Origin: Blastomyces gilchristii SLH14081
Taxonomy: Eukaryota > Ascomycota > Eurotiomycetes > Onygenales > Ajellomycetaceae
Reading direction: 5' to 3'
DNA: 64,000 nt
Assembly: GCF_000003855.2 (NCBI RefSeq)
Contig: NW_003101672.1
Location: 262,628 to 326,627 of the forward strand
Notes under the pieces: generated by a model
Database searches by the model: none
Told to the model about the DNA's origin: nothing
The model's input: only the letters and a program-made list of their open reading frames with translations
Translations under genes and position numbers: made by a program
Part shown: one piece after another, positions 48,514 to 60,373 of the stretch
Layout: the number at the start of each line of letters is the position of its first letter
Position numbering within the stretch: position 1 is the first letter of the stretch

Positions 48514-50015
48514 CCGGGGCTTGAAAAGCAGTGTCTGAGTGAGATGAATAAAGAAGTTCTATTAATTCTTCATACTCAGACTAGATAACTACAGAAGGTA
48601 ATCAAGTTCAACCTTGGAATTTCAAACACAGTTTTAAAAACATTGAAAATTTCTAATATAATCACTGACTCTTCAGTTTACTCTTCTTCTTTTTCTACTT
48701 CTTCTTCTTATTCTTTAAATCAGAAGAAAATATATGCTTAAGCAGCTGAATCTGCTGTCTCTAAACCTGCTATCTCTAAATCTGCTATTTCAAAATCTGC
48801 TCAAAATTCTGAGAAAACTGAGAAGAATACTGCTCATACTTCTATTGATAGAAAAATGAAGAAAAATGTATAAAAAGAGAAAAATCTTTAAATTTCCAGC
48901 AATAGAAGACTTATTCTCAAAGTCTCAAATCAGAATATCTTACAGAGAAACAAGCTAAACTCAAATCTCATTTTCAGAATTAGAAATGAAATTAATCAGC
49001 AGTTCTTTTCTCAGTTAATAACAGATATTGAAGTTTAAAAATCAGTTACAGCTTTAATTGCACTATTCTGCTTTGAAAACTTCATTATTCTGACTATAAT
49101 GTCTGAATTCAATGCAGAATTCCTTATTCAGAATAAGAATCTTTGAAAATCAGCAGTAGAATCTTTATTAAACATAATAATTCTATCTAAGAAAGATGAA
49201 AAGTGAGATAAATTCATTCTTTATAATATTTCAGTTGAAATCTTTGACTGTGAGAAAGAAATGCTACTTCTCAAAAATGAATTAGAAAAATACAATTCTA
49301 TTCAACTGAGAAAAGAGTCTGTATAAATTAATTCAATTGAGTTCAGACAGAGTAGAAGAAATATCTCTATTCTAGTGTATACAAAGACACTTAAATAATT
49401 AAGAATCTCTGAAGTAAGAGTAGCAGATTTAAAAATAAGAGTTCATAAATACAATAACTTAAGAATGAATTCCAAAGCTCAAACACAGTGTTCAAACTGT
49501 CAAAGATATGAACTCTTTAAAATATCTTATTTCAGAGACTCAAAATGCGCATTCTGTACTAGAGATTATAAAACTAGTGAGCATAAATATAAAACATGCT
49601 TAAAAAGAGATGAAAAATGTCAATATACTCTGCTTAAGTGCTTCAATTGTAAAGAAAAACATGCATCTAGCTCAAAAGAATGTGTATTTACTTCAACAAC
49701 TCAGAAGAACTGAAGAAAAGATGAAGTTTAAAGTGAATCTAAAACTGAAGAGAAAAGTCAAGCTAGTAAATCTATAACTATAAGCTTAAAAAGAAGAAAC
49801 TCTTAACTATCTAAATCTTCAAACTTCAATGCTTCAGCTAAATATAAATATAATTTGAATTCTCAAACTTCTGTTAAGATTAGAGAATTGAGAAATGACT
49901 CTGATAATAAACTAGATATAATACAAGCAGTTGAGATTTCTACTTTTTAAAATAGTTATAATCTACTATCTGATAATAGTGATTAGATTTCACTCTATCT
50001 CTACTCTGTTTTAAT

Positions 50016-53000
50016 ATGAATATACAATAAAAATAACAAAAAAAGTTTAAAAACTCTTCAAAAATCACATTTATTCAAAATAATGTGAATAGAAGCTCAA
50101 ATTGTATTTATTCTTGTCTTTAAATTGTATTTGAATAAAAAGTTGATTTTATACTGCTTCAGGAACTGAATTTTGATACTGAGTAAAAATACATTATTTC
50201 TCATTCAAGCTACTACTGCTTTCTATCTCAAAAGTCTGAGATAAAGTCAAGAGTAGTGATCTATAAAAGAAAGAGATTAGAATATTAATTTAATCTAAGA
50301 TTTGATATCATGTCTAACTCTAATATTCTAGTGAGTGATATTATAGATAAAGACAATGAGTTTAATACTATACAGCTTATAAATATCTATAATGAAAAGT
50401 TATTGAAGAAAAATAACAATATCTGAATAATAAATAGAGAATTTCTGAACATAACTCTATTAAGAAACTCTACAATTATAGAAGATTTTAATGCACATCA
50501 TCTCTAATGAAATTCAGAATGTAAAAGAGCAGTAAGAGTAGATAATCTGATTGAATGAATCTTTAAGCATTCAATAGATTTAGTTAACAAGTCTAATCAA
50601 CAAACATTCTTTAGAAAAGATATTAAACAGAAATCTATTATAGATCTAACATTCATATTATAAAATCTAATAAAAAAAGAACTTGTAAAGCAGTTTCTTA
50701 ATTCAAAGAAGACATCAGAATCAGGTCATGAGATTATTCAATTTGATATTGAATGAAGTGAAAAATAAATAAGTGAAAAATAAATGAGTGAAAACCCTCT
50801 TCTCTTTAATCAGTTTAAGTTTGAAAAAGCTGATTGAAAAGCAGTTGAAGAAAGTATAAAACTGTTAAAATCTGCAAATCAGACTGAGCTATATTAAAAT
50901 CCTGGTCAAGATATCTCAAAAGAAATGCTTAAGAATAGAGTAAAGCTCATTACATCTATTATTCTAACAAGTGTTAGAGATAATATTTTAAAGAGAAAGT
51001 CTTCTGAGTATTTCAAATCTTCATAAAATAAGAATATCACATCTAAAAGAAAACAATTAACTACTGCTAGAAGAGATTGAAAGAATGATGTAATATCTGA
51101 CAAAGAGTTCAAAGCTATCAGAAATGAATATTTTTCAGATATTAAAAGAGCTGAAACAGACTACTGAAATAAATTTCTTGAAGAAGCATAAGAAAAGAAA
51201 GTTTTTAAAGCTTTTAACTCTACTAAAACAAGATATGTAGGAAAGCTTTCAGCTCTAGAATATGAGTTTCAGAATGAATCATATACAGTAAATTCTTTTG
51301 AGAAAAAATGTTAAGCTTTTATAAGAATTCTCTTTCAAAACTCATCAGATTTAGATTCAGAGAAAGAGAATATATTACTTCACAACTATATTAATGAAAA
51401 TGACTGAGAATGACCTGAGCTTACACAAGATGAATTAGAGTTAGCTATCTTCTCAAGTTCAGTTAAAACTGCTGCAGAGCCTGATTCAATCAATCACTTG
51501 ATTATTTAAAATACATACTTCTACTTAAAGAATGAATATTTTGATCTCTTTTTCAATCTCTTGAAAAATGAATATCATTCTGAATGCTGAAGAAAAGTCA
51601 CTGAAGTCATTCTTGTAAAGTTTAATAGAAAGACTTCAATTTCTAAGTCATATAGAGTAATATCTCTATTGAACTGTCTAGAAAAGGTTTTAGAAAAGAT
51701 AATAGCTACTCAACTATCATTTATAAGCTCTATTAATATTTCTCTTTTATTCAGTGAATAAATGAGAGATAAAAAGCAATGTTCTGTAATTAACACTGTT
51801 CTCTCAGTTGTTCATGATATTTAAATAGCTAAGTATGAAGATCTGATCTCAACTGCAGTTTTTATTAATATAAAAGATGCATTTAATCATGTTTCAAAGT
51901 CACAGTTAATTCAGACTTTGAAGATGTTAAAACTGTCTCTTTCTCTAATAAAATGAGTTAACTGTTTTATATCTAAAAGAATTATATAACTATTCTTTGA
52001 TCAAATAAAATAAAATAAGACTGAGATAAAAATAGAAGTGCTGTAAGAATCTTCAATCTCACTCATTTTATTTGCAATATACACTGCATATCTATTCAAA
52101 AATAGCAATATGAAAATAGTGTGATCTCTGAGTTATGTGAATGATATTAACCTAGTCTACAGCTCAAAAACAATCAGAGAGAATTTGAAAGTAATTGAAA
52201 AAGTAGTAAAGAACATCTTTGTTAGAGCAGATATCAATCAAATTTAATTTAATATAAATAAAACTGAGTTAATTCATTTCTTTTGTAGATTCAATGAGAA
52301 AGAACTATATCTAACTCTTTTAAATAAAGAGATTAAATCCAGTTTAAATGTCAAATGATTAGAAGTATGGTTAAACTGCAAGTTGAATTTTAAATATCAC
52401 ATTTAACAAAGAACTATCAAGACAGAAAGACTATTGAATAACATAGTCAGACTATTAAATACAGAGAGAGGTCTATTCTTCCAGGCTATGAGACAGTTAT
52501 ATATAGCCTCTATTACCTCAGTAGCTGATTATGAAGTTCAAGTTTGATGAAATAATTAAGGAAATTTCACTGAACTCTTTCAAAGTCTGCAAAACAGAGC
52601 TTTAAGAAGAATTCTGAGAGTATTCAAATCATCTTCTATTAAAGCAATGAAAATTGAAGCTTCAATTTCACTTTCTACTATTAGATTTGAAAAGGTCTGT
52701 ATGAACTATGCTCTGAGAGTTATGAAGATGAGCTCAAATCATATAATCAGAGAGAGAGTCTCTTTGTTATTTTCATCAATTAACTCTGAAAATGAACTAG
52801 ATTAAAATAGATTTCTTGATTGAAATGAAAATAATTCTTCAAAGAAAATACCTTCTCAACTATACAGACTATACTCACTGATTAAAGATTAATTTTCTTC
52901 TTTAAATATTGAAAAAGTTGATCATAAGAAGATATCTCTCTGAAGAGACAAGCTTGATTCTCTTATAGACTTATAAATAAGTGAACTATCTGAAGAGAAA

Positions 53001-53987
53001 GAATATGAACAGCATTTGAAAAGAATTTCTATAATTAACATAGAAGACTCTATTCTGATTTATTCAAATAACTCAAAAAATGAGAATTTGAATAGATTAG
53101 ACACAGACATTACTTATACTGAAGATAATATCAATTTTATCTCAGATTTCTGAAATCTAGATAGTGAATCTGCAGTCTTTGATACTGAACTATTTATAAT
53201 AGTGAAAGCTCTTAAACTCATTGAAATAAAATCTTATAAAAGAGAAAATAGTTTCAAAGAGATATAAATATTCTCTGACAGTCAAGCTGTCTTAAAAAGA
53301 CTTAGAAATTGTCAGATTCATAACAATCAAATAAATCTTGAACTGATTTTAATCTCTGTTTTGAAAATTCAAAAGAGAAGAATATCAAAGCTGATAATTC
53401 ATCTGCACTGAGTTCCTACTCATATAAATATTTAGGATAATGAATTGACTGATTCAGCTGCAAAAAAGAGTTCAGAATTAAGCAGATCTATTTAAAACAT
53501 TATATTCTGATCTTTATAAAGAGAAAGATAAAAGAATCTTGTTTAGATAAGTGAAATAAAAGCTGGTAGAAATAAAAGAAGAGTATACATTATTCAAGAT
53601 TTGAAACAAAACTCAAGTGAAAATCTTGTTTAATTAAATATAAAAAGAAAATATTCTCATCTATAATGCAGCTGAAACTAGGACATGGTTAGTTCAAATC
53701 TTATATGCAAAGATTTAATGATAGAATTTGATTTAATAGAAGGCTTATTCTGCAATGCAAATGAAAATTCTGAGCATATTATAATACACTGTGCATTATA
53801 CAATAGTCTCAGAGTCAGATTGAAAGAGAAGTATAATCTAAATCAATTAAATATAACATTCATATTCTCAACTGAGACAGGAATTAAATACTTAATAGAC
53901 TTTCTATAAGAACCTCAAGCAGCTATAAGAAAATGGCTAAATTCAGAAATATCTGAATATGAAGAGGAGGAAATTGATCAGATATAG
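50016..53987 (+). pseudogene. LINE L3 ORF2 (EEP endonuclease, RT, RNase H, zinc finger)
   Basis: The frame keeps a single phase over about 1,324 codons, from ATG at 50016 to TAG at 53985-53987, broken only by stop codons. EEP: FIQNNVNRSS near 50070, LLQELNF near 50155, IIEDFNAHH near 50480, SIIDLTF near 50640, SGHEII near 50725. RT: RVISLLNCLEKVLEKI near 51655; the active site reads YVND near 52135 where L1 keeps YIDD. RNase H near 53040-53480 has lost several key residues. The C-terminal finger near 53745 starts CNANENSEHIIIHC. It would nick target DNA and copy LINE RNA, but is dead here. Decay without indels points to mutation by substitution only. Confidence 0.92.
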
Positions 53988-54341
53988 TCTGTTAAAAGAG
54001 TGATATACTATCTTTTAATAATTTGTTTTATTACCGTCTCTCTTTACTTTACTTTTCCTTTCTATTCTTTGCTATTCATCTATTTAATGTGTCTATCTTT
54101 AAGACTGTATTCCCTTTTCTTTTGTCATGATATTGTCAAATGATTTCAAAGTATCAGAAGATGTTAAAATACTGCAATTTGTAAACAGTTTTTGTATTCT
54201 GGGTTGGAATTTTCTGATTTTGCGTATCTGAAATTGGTCAATGTAGCAGAGATATACTCCGAGATATAGAAAAAGTCCTGAGAGCTATAAGTTCTCAGCT
54301 AGATATAATAGCCTCTGACTGCATTCATCTATAAGTGAAGA
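53988..54341 (+). other. LINE L3 3' UTR
   Basis: Matches the 3' UTRs of L1 and L2 up to CATCTATAAGTGAAG. The AAT tail is absent, and GM-b sequence follows directly. Confidence 0.8.
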
Positions 54342-56500
54342 GTACTTGTGATGATATGAAAAGTCTGTAAAGAGAAAGAGAGATCCGTATTAGATAATTC
54401 TCTGAATTCTACGAATGCTAAGAGGAAAGCAGCCTCTCAAATAAGCTGCAGATGAGAATGAAGTAGCAGACTCTTTTCTCAATATCTTAAGATCTGAAAT
54501 ATTAATGTATAGAAGACGCCTGAGTAAGAATTAAGAGATGACTATAAAAGTATTAGCAGACACAGAAGCTTCTACATAATATATTAATAAGTATATAATC
54601 TGAGGACTGAAAGAGGTTCACTGAGTGAAGAATTCTGAATACATAAGATTATTTAATAACTGATATTTAGTATTACCTGCAAGAGTAAGAGTTCTCTTAT
54701 ACTTCAGAGAATAATCTTGCTATATTTAAGCATGAGAGCTGCAGAATATGAAATATAACCTTATTCTCAGACTTGATTGATTTCAAAGATTCAATTCACA
54801 GATTTAATAATATACATGTCATATGTGATTAACTGATAGAAAGAAAATAGTTCATACAATTCTATCAACTGATGTGAGAAGAACATTTCACATCTCTGAT
54901 ATAGAAGAGTTAAATCTACTTACATATTAACAAGTAAAGAGAATGATTTACAAAACCTCATTCAAAAGCATGCTGTATATTATATGAGATCTGAAAGAGA
55001 AGAAAACCAAGATAAAGAATATGTGAGATAATAAGTGTATAAAGAAACTTCTGAAGAAGTATAAAAAAGTCTTTTAAACAGATCTTTCACTGAAATTACT
55101 GCTGAAATGAGAATTCATACATGAGATCAACATAGAAGACACGAAATCAGTCAATCAAAATGTGTATGTTCTGTTGTAGACATATCTTGAAGAACAGAAG
55201 TGTCAGATCACAGACCTTCTAGAGTGTAGTCTTATATAACTCTTATCAAGTATATGAGATTTCTCAGTTCTATTTGTGAAAATGACAGATAGAAACTGAC
55301 AGATATGTATCAATTATTAAGCACTAAACAAGCTTATGATCAAGAACAGATACTCATTATCACAGATTCAACAACAGTTAAACACAGTCAGAAATACTTA
55401 GTATCTATTAAAGATTGATCTTGTCTCAGAATATTGACAGATTCACATAGATAAACTATCAGTACTGTGAACTGTATTTAATATATAATGAGAGAAGTTT
55501 GAATTTCTGATAATATCATTCAGTCTGACAAATGTGTCTGTCATCTTTTAAACAATGATAAATATAATTCTTTATAAACACAATGAAATCTCATATCTTA
55601 TATATCTGAATAACATTCTAGTCTTCTCAAACTTATACAATAATTATCTGAAGTATCTTGATAAAGTGCTTATAACTCTGACAGAGTATAAGCTATATAT
55701 TAAATTAACAAAGTGTGTGTTTGAAATCAAAGAGTTGAAGTTTGTACAATATGTAGTGAGTAGTAACTGTATATACCTTATCTCAGAGAAATTGAATGTT
55801 ATAGTAAATTACCTGCAGCTGAGAAATATACATCATGTATAATAGTTTCTTGAATTAGTCTTATATGACTGCAGATTCATTAAGAATTTCATATAAATAG
55901 CTGCATCACTGTCAGATCTCTTAAGAGCAATAGATACTAATCTACAGAAGAAGAAGTTTTATTTAATTATCTGAAATATCACATGTGAAGATATCTTTCT
56001 CATACTGAGAGATCATATAATAATATTCTCAGTGCTTATTTCATCAGATTGTAATAAATCTTTCTATACTAAGATAATCACATCTGAATGAGCTATCAGA
56101 GGCACTCTTCTGCAGATGAGTAAGAATAGCAAGCTGTACTCAATGATGTATGATGATAGAAAACTATCAGATACTGAGCTCAATTACTCAGTATATGAAA
56201 AGAAATTGCTAGTGATTAAGTATATACTGGTGTTATAAGATAGATATATTAATAACAGACATATAATAATAATGATCACAGATTACAAAAGTCTTATCTA
56301 TCTACAATTGATAATAAAACCTTTTAAATACTTAGTATGTTGAATTTCAGAGTTTTAAGTAATAATCTTTATATTAAATACTGAAAGAAATCATATACTG
56401 TGATATCTAATGTAATCAGTTACAGACTTGATTTCATAAGTGAGAGTTATATGAATTAGATATAAGAGAAGTTTGTGATAAACACACTGAGAGAATACAA
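54342..56500 (+). pseudogene. GM-b protease, RT and RNase H remnant
   Basis: Resumes GM-b after L3. A protease/linker lies at about 54400-54850. RT fingers lie at about 55130-55450. The palm piece is open at 55555-55842 with YLNNILVFS at 55603, both Asp changed to Asn, then TEYKLYIKLTKCVFEIKELKF. RNase H lies at about 55900-56400. Collinear with GM-a 32700-34850. Confidence 0.87.
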
Positions 56501-57990
56501 GAAATCAGAATAAGTAAATACAATGATCTCTTACTTAAAGAACAGTAAGATATCAGATAATAAGTATCTTATAAAAGTAGTAGAAGAGATACTTCTGAAA
56601 TTTAAGCTGAGAAAATTGAAAAACAATATTATACTTTACTGTAATCTAGAATATGCAGAAGCTTTCTATATGAAACATTCATTTAAACATAACTTGATAA
56701 CACACATACACAAGAAATTCAGTCACTTAGAAAGCTCTGAACTTATAAGTATACTCAGATAAAGAGTGTACTAGTCAAGCATAACTAAGAACATTCAAAT
56801 ATACACTCATGAGTGTCTGAATTATCAGGTTATAAAAGCATGTAAGAAAGAGTTAGAACACAAGAAAGTATAATATCAGATGAAATATATGATATAATTA
56901 TTCAAACAATGAGAAGTGAATCTCATGGATATATTACTATAAATATCAAAGAAAAATTATTGAATAATCACTGCTATTAACTATACTACTGACTGATCAG
57001 TTGTGAAAGCAGTTTCAGAAATAATAGAGAAGATGATAGTAAAGTTTCTATATAATCAGATCTATATTAACTATGAAATACTATACAAGATTCTAACTAG
57101 TAACAGTGTGAATCTTGTAGAAGAAGTAGTGTGACATTTCATAAGCTAGTTTCACATAAGACATTATAGAACAATACTATATTATTCATGAATAAATAAG
57201 AAGATAAAATACTTGAATGAAATTCTGAGTAATATGTTAATAAAATATCTAGTGAGTAAGTCTATAAGACTATGAGATGAATATTTCAGATAAACACTAT
57301 TAATCATGCAGATTCAGCTGTATGCAGTCTTTAAGCATTTACTATTCTATCTGTTATATAAATTGCATTCATGCATCTCAGAGAATGCTTCAGAAAAGAT
57401 AAGAAAGAGAACAGTAGTTATAGATACAACAGTCACAGATGCAGCAGTCATAGATTAGCCCCGGTGACTGAATAGTTAATGCGGCCACTCTGTAGCACCT
57501 TGATATGAGAAATCAAGACATGTGAGTTCGAAACCCGCAGGGAATACATTAAATCCGGAACTTAAGCATCTCAGATTTCTAATAAATACAGAGGTGTATA
57601 AATCACTTCAATGAATCACTCTATGTTTCTGAGCTAAGAAGTTATTATTGCATGTATCTAATTATCACTTCTTTGTATTTTTCTATATTCTTATTATCTT
57701 GATATGGTCTCAACACCTGTATTTCCTCCTGTATAATTAACACTTGACCTGTATTTAACATCATGCAAGGACTCATTATAAGCTCCGCTTGTATATGAGT
57801 ATAATGAAAGAATAATAATAATAATAATAAGCAGTCATAGATGTGAAATCAAGATTGAAAGAGATCAGTTATATATATATAAAAGTGAATAAGTTACTTC
57901 TGAACTGAGTAATTCAATTAAAAAGAATACAAGACTCACTGCTTAAGAAATTAAGTCTTAAGATAAGAATATAAGTTCTTATATATAATA
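56501..57990 (+). pseudogene. GM-b integrase remnant, split by SINE S2
   Basis: The open piece 56523-56762 includes the HIHKKFSHLESSELIS zinc-binding region. The core follows to about 57440, S2 then interrupts, and homology to GM-a resumes at 57831. Multiple stops. Confidence 0.83.
57456..57830 (+). mobile_element. SINE S2, tRNA-headed, inserted in GM-b
   Basis: A 375-bp copy of the S1 family with a 12-bp duplication GCAGTCATAGAT (57444-57455 and 57831-57842) and an (AAT)n tail. A box TGACTGAATAG at 57465-57475 and B box AGTTCGAAACC at 57525-57535 each carry G-to-A changes relative to S1. The stretch CTTGAT-ATGAGAA-ATCAAG at about 57499-57517 can form an anticodon-like stem with a 7-base loop. 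Confidence 0.95.
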
Positions 57991-58953
57991 AGAGTTCTGA
58001 GAAGTTTCAATCTAGATGATTTAAGCTCTATAAAATACTTAAATCACATTCTCTGAGAATATATATATTGAAGAAATCAGAGAGACAGATCTTATACACC
58101 TTAATAAATAATTCATATTTTATAAAGCTAAAGATGTAAGAACTGAGCAGATTATAATTATTCACAGCACTATTATCAGTATTGAAAAAGAACAGATTTA
58201 TAATTAAAAAGTCTCATGAAGTAAGAGAAATCATAGACACTTATAAATCAGATGATCTTACTTATTTCAATCTTTTCACAATTATAAGAAAAGAATGAGA
58301 AGAAATGAAGAAATCAGATGAATATTACACTTCAATAAGTGAAGAAACTGTAGTCAGTTGTATGATAATATGTCTCAGACAGTAAATATAATATAGTAAA
58401 GCATAGTCTCAGAGCAGCAGACTTGTATATCAATTAGATTACAGAAGAAAAAGAGATTCAGAGTTGAATTCAACTGTTTATACTAGTTCAATTGCAGAGA
58501 TAACAGAGGATAAAACATCTAAAACATTTACAGATATATAAGATTAAGTCATCTTAACTTCTGAAAATGCTCAGAGATCAGATGAGATTAGTTTCAATGA
58601 GCTGTTCACTATAGTAATCTGAGTGAGTAAAGAGAGATAGTATAATATATGAGACAGAACTATAAGATAAAAGCTGCTGAATCTAGTCACTGAACACTAT
58701 ATTATATAGAGATCATATAAGAGTAGTAACTAGCAGATAAAGAAAAAGTATAAGAAAAGAAAAGAGATAATGAATTAATTATCAACTATAAGAGTCAGCT
58801 GTAAAAAGACAAATGTTATTATATACATCTTATTCATTTTCATACATCATATATTTAATCTATTTTCAATGCCACATCATCTAAAAAATGTCAAAAATAA
58901 AGGAAATCTCAAAACTCAAGATTCATAAGAGATTCAAGAGCTGTAAGTCACTC
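57991..58953 (+). other. GM-b region between integrase and antisense frames
   Basis: Homologous to GM-a 30621-31600 in reverse. No domain recognised on either strand. Confidence 0.45.
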
Positions 58954-60373
58954 TTATAATAATATTATATGTGTCTCTGATTTCTTTATCACTCTGCACA
59001 TAACATTAATGTCATTTATCACAAGATTGACTGAAATGTTAATATAGAACTGTGTATGCATATGTGTAAAAAAATTGAAGAAGAGAATGAGACCTGCAGA
59101 ATCAGAAGTCAGAGCAGAGAAGATGAAGATGAAAGAAACTGAAGAAGAAGAGAGTGCAGAATCAGATAAATAATAATGAGAGTCACTCAGAGTAAAACAC
59201 TTATAACTCAGTGTATGCACAACCTTCTCTGCAGAAAAGAAAGAGAGAATGATAGAAGAAGCTTGAGAGTAAGAGAGAGTAGTCTCAGCAGTATTATTAT
59301 TTTCAGAGATTAAAATGATCTCTGATGCTGAAGTGACTAAAAATCATTATTAGCATATAAAACTGTAAAATCAGAGATGAAAACAGTTACTGAATGAACA
59401 CCTGCTAATCTTAGAATTGTACATGCAATTACAACATATATAAGACTTCTCAGAAAGAGAGAGAAAGACACAGAAAAATACAAAGAGAAGAATATAATAT
59501 ATAAATAACTCATTTTTATAATAACATTTCAGATAATATGTACAAGTCTCATATCTGTAAATATAAGATAACATTGTTATGTTGTGTGTATGTAATCTAT
59601 CTACGCGAGTTACACTAAATGAATAGGTTGGAGTGGCACGTGACTAGAGTAGGTGTAGTAATCATCAACAGAAAGTAGAGTCACAGAAAGAGTTTTCTTC
59701 TCATAGAAGAAAATCAGAATTAAAAAAAGCTAAAGAAGTAAGAAGAGAAGTAAAATTATCTGCAGGTGTAAAAGGGTATAACATCTGCATTTCTGTTCTT
59801 AAAAACACATATATCTTTTGCCTGCATTACAAAGTCAGATGACAGATATCAGAGAATAGACTGGTATGAATCTATTATTTCAAGAAAATTCATCAGAGTG
59901 AATGTACTCATAATATTAAACTTTATAGTTGTAAAAAGTTTCTTAATATCTGTACATATTACAACTTTATACATGATAAAACTTATAATAATTTTTTCTT
60001 GAAAAATCAGTGTTAGAAGAGAAGAAGCAAAAGGAAAAGACTTACAATCTTAATACTGTTGAGAAGAGAGATAATTCTTTAATATGAATAAATAATTGTC
60101 TCATCATGAATATTTAAAATAAATGTAATAAGCAGTATCTGTGACTAAGCTTTTAATAGTTATATTGTACACAGTCTTCATGTAATAAATTATTCTAGAG
60201 ATTAGTAAGAAGAGCAGAAGTGTATATACTGAGAAATGTGATTTATTAAGTCTACACAATATCTTCTTGAAATGAGAAGAGCTAGTAATAATCACAGAGA
60301 TAGCGAAGGCAGAAGTAGCTGAAGCAGAAGTAGCTAAATCAGAGATAGTGAGAGCGGGAGAATAAGACACATG
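58954..60373 (-). pseudogene. Antisense open frames in the GM-b 3' region
   Basis: These are counterparts of GM-a 29435-30620. Open pieces lie at 59371-59574 (CLKC-like Cys block, now YLKC, then EKSYICCNCMYN), 58954-59220 (Ser-rich, ending INDINVMCRVIKK) and 60104-60373 (SSHFKKILCRLNKS). The first two are in the same phase and separated by a few stops, as in GM-a. A 181-bp insert sits just upstream. Function unknown. Confidence 0.5.
59576..59756. mobile_element. 181-bp insert of unknown type in GM-b
   Basis: Absent from GM-a. About 25-30 bp of GM sequence (starting TATCTG) is duplicated imperfectly on both sides (59552-59575 and 59757-59784). The first half (59584-59677) is CpG- and GG-containing and runs from TGTTGTGTG to CATCAACA, a copia-LTR-like terminus pair. 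The second half is A/G-rich. No coding capacity. Confidence 0.5.

Larger units (their letters stand above)
48149..48520 (-). mobile_element. SINE S1, tRNA-headed, inserted in L3 ORF1
   Basis: On the minus strand it starts GCCCCGGTGGCTGAATGG, runs 372 bp and ends in an (AAT)n tail. It is flanked by a perfect 14-bp duplication TTGAAAAGCAGTGT (48135-48148 and 48521-48534). It carries pol III A and B boxes near its start and has no coding capacity. S2 is a second, more mutated copy. Confidence 0.96.
47960..49950 (+). pseudogene. LINE L3 ORF1 (Gag-like, zinc knuckles), split by SINE S1
   Basis: The start is unresolved; coding sense is visible from about 47960. A charged, helix-prone part (ISKIEILKRRKKEEIEKQ) precedes the SINE. 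After it the frame continues in another phase because the SINE plus its duplication adds 386 bp. The C-terminal open piece 49465-49713 holds a cluster of Cys/His motifs: CSNC, CAFC with a downstream H-x4-C, and CFNCKEKHASSSKEC. ORF1 proteins of this LINE group bind element RNA. A TAA at 49948-49950 ends the frame. A few CAA-to-TAA and TGG-to-TGA changes interrupt it. Confidence 0.85.
46316..54341 (+). mobile_element. LINE L3, apparently full-length Tad1/I-like element (with SINE inside)
   Basis: Order: GC-rich 5' UTR with tandem repeats, ORF1 with zinc knuckles, ORF2 with EEP, RT, RNase H and zinc finger, 3' UTR ending ATAAGTGAAGAG. GM-b is interrupted here and resumes after it, with about 40 bp of GM-b present in imperfect form on both sides. 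About 7.6 kb without the SINE. The AAT tail seen in the other copies is missing. Confidence 0.87.
45880..60373 (+). mobile_element. GM-b, gypsy retrotransposon, both ends lost, carrying LINE and SINE insertions
   Basis: Plus-strand GM sequence in three main pieces: gag end 45880-46315, protease to integrase 54342-57455, integrase end and 3' region 57831-60373. It is collinear with GM-a read in reverse. The 5' LTR and most of gag are missing at the Cv1-e junction. The 3' LTR is missing because L4 begins at 60374. Interrupted by L3, S2 and a 181-bp insert. Confidence 0.88.

Noticed and set aside
48438..48520. Possible tRNA gene on the minus strand
   Set aside because: It has A and B boxes and a T-arm, but acceptor pairing is poor, extra bases lie between D and anticodon arms, and it is the head of a 372-bp repeated unit with target duplications, so it is a SINE.
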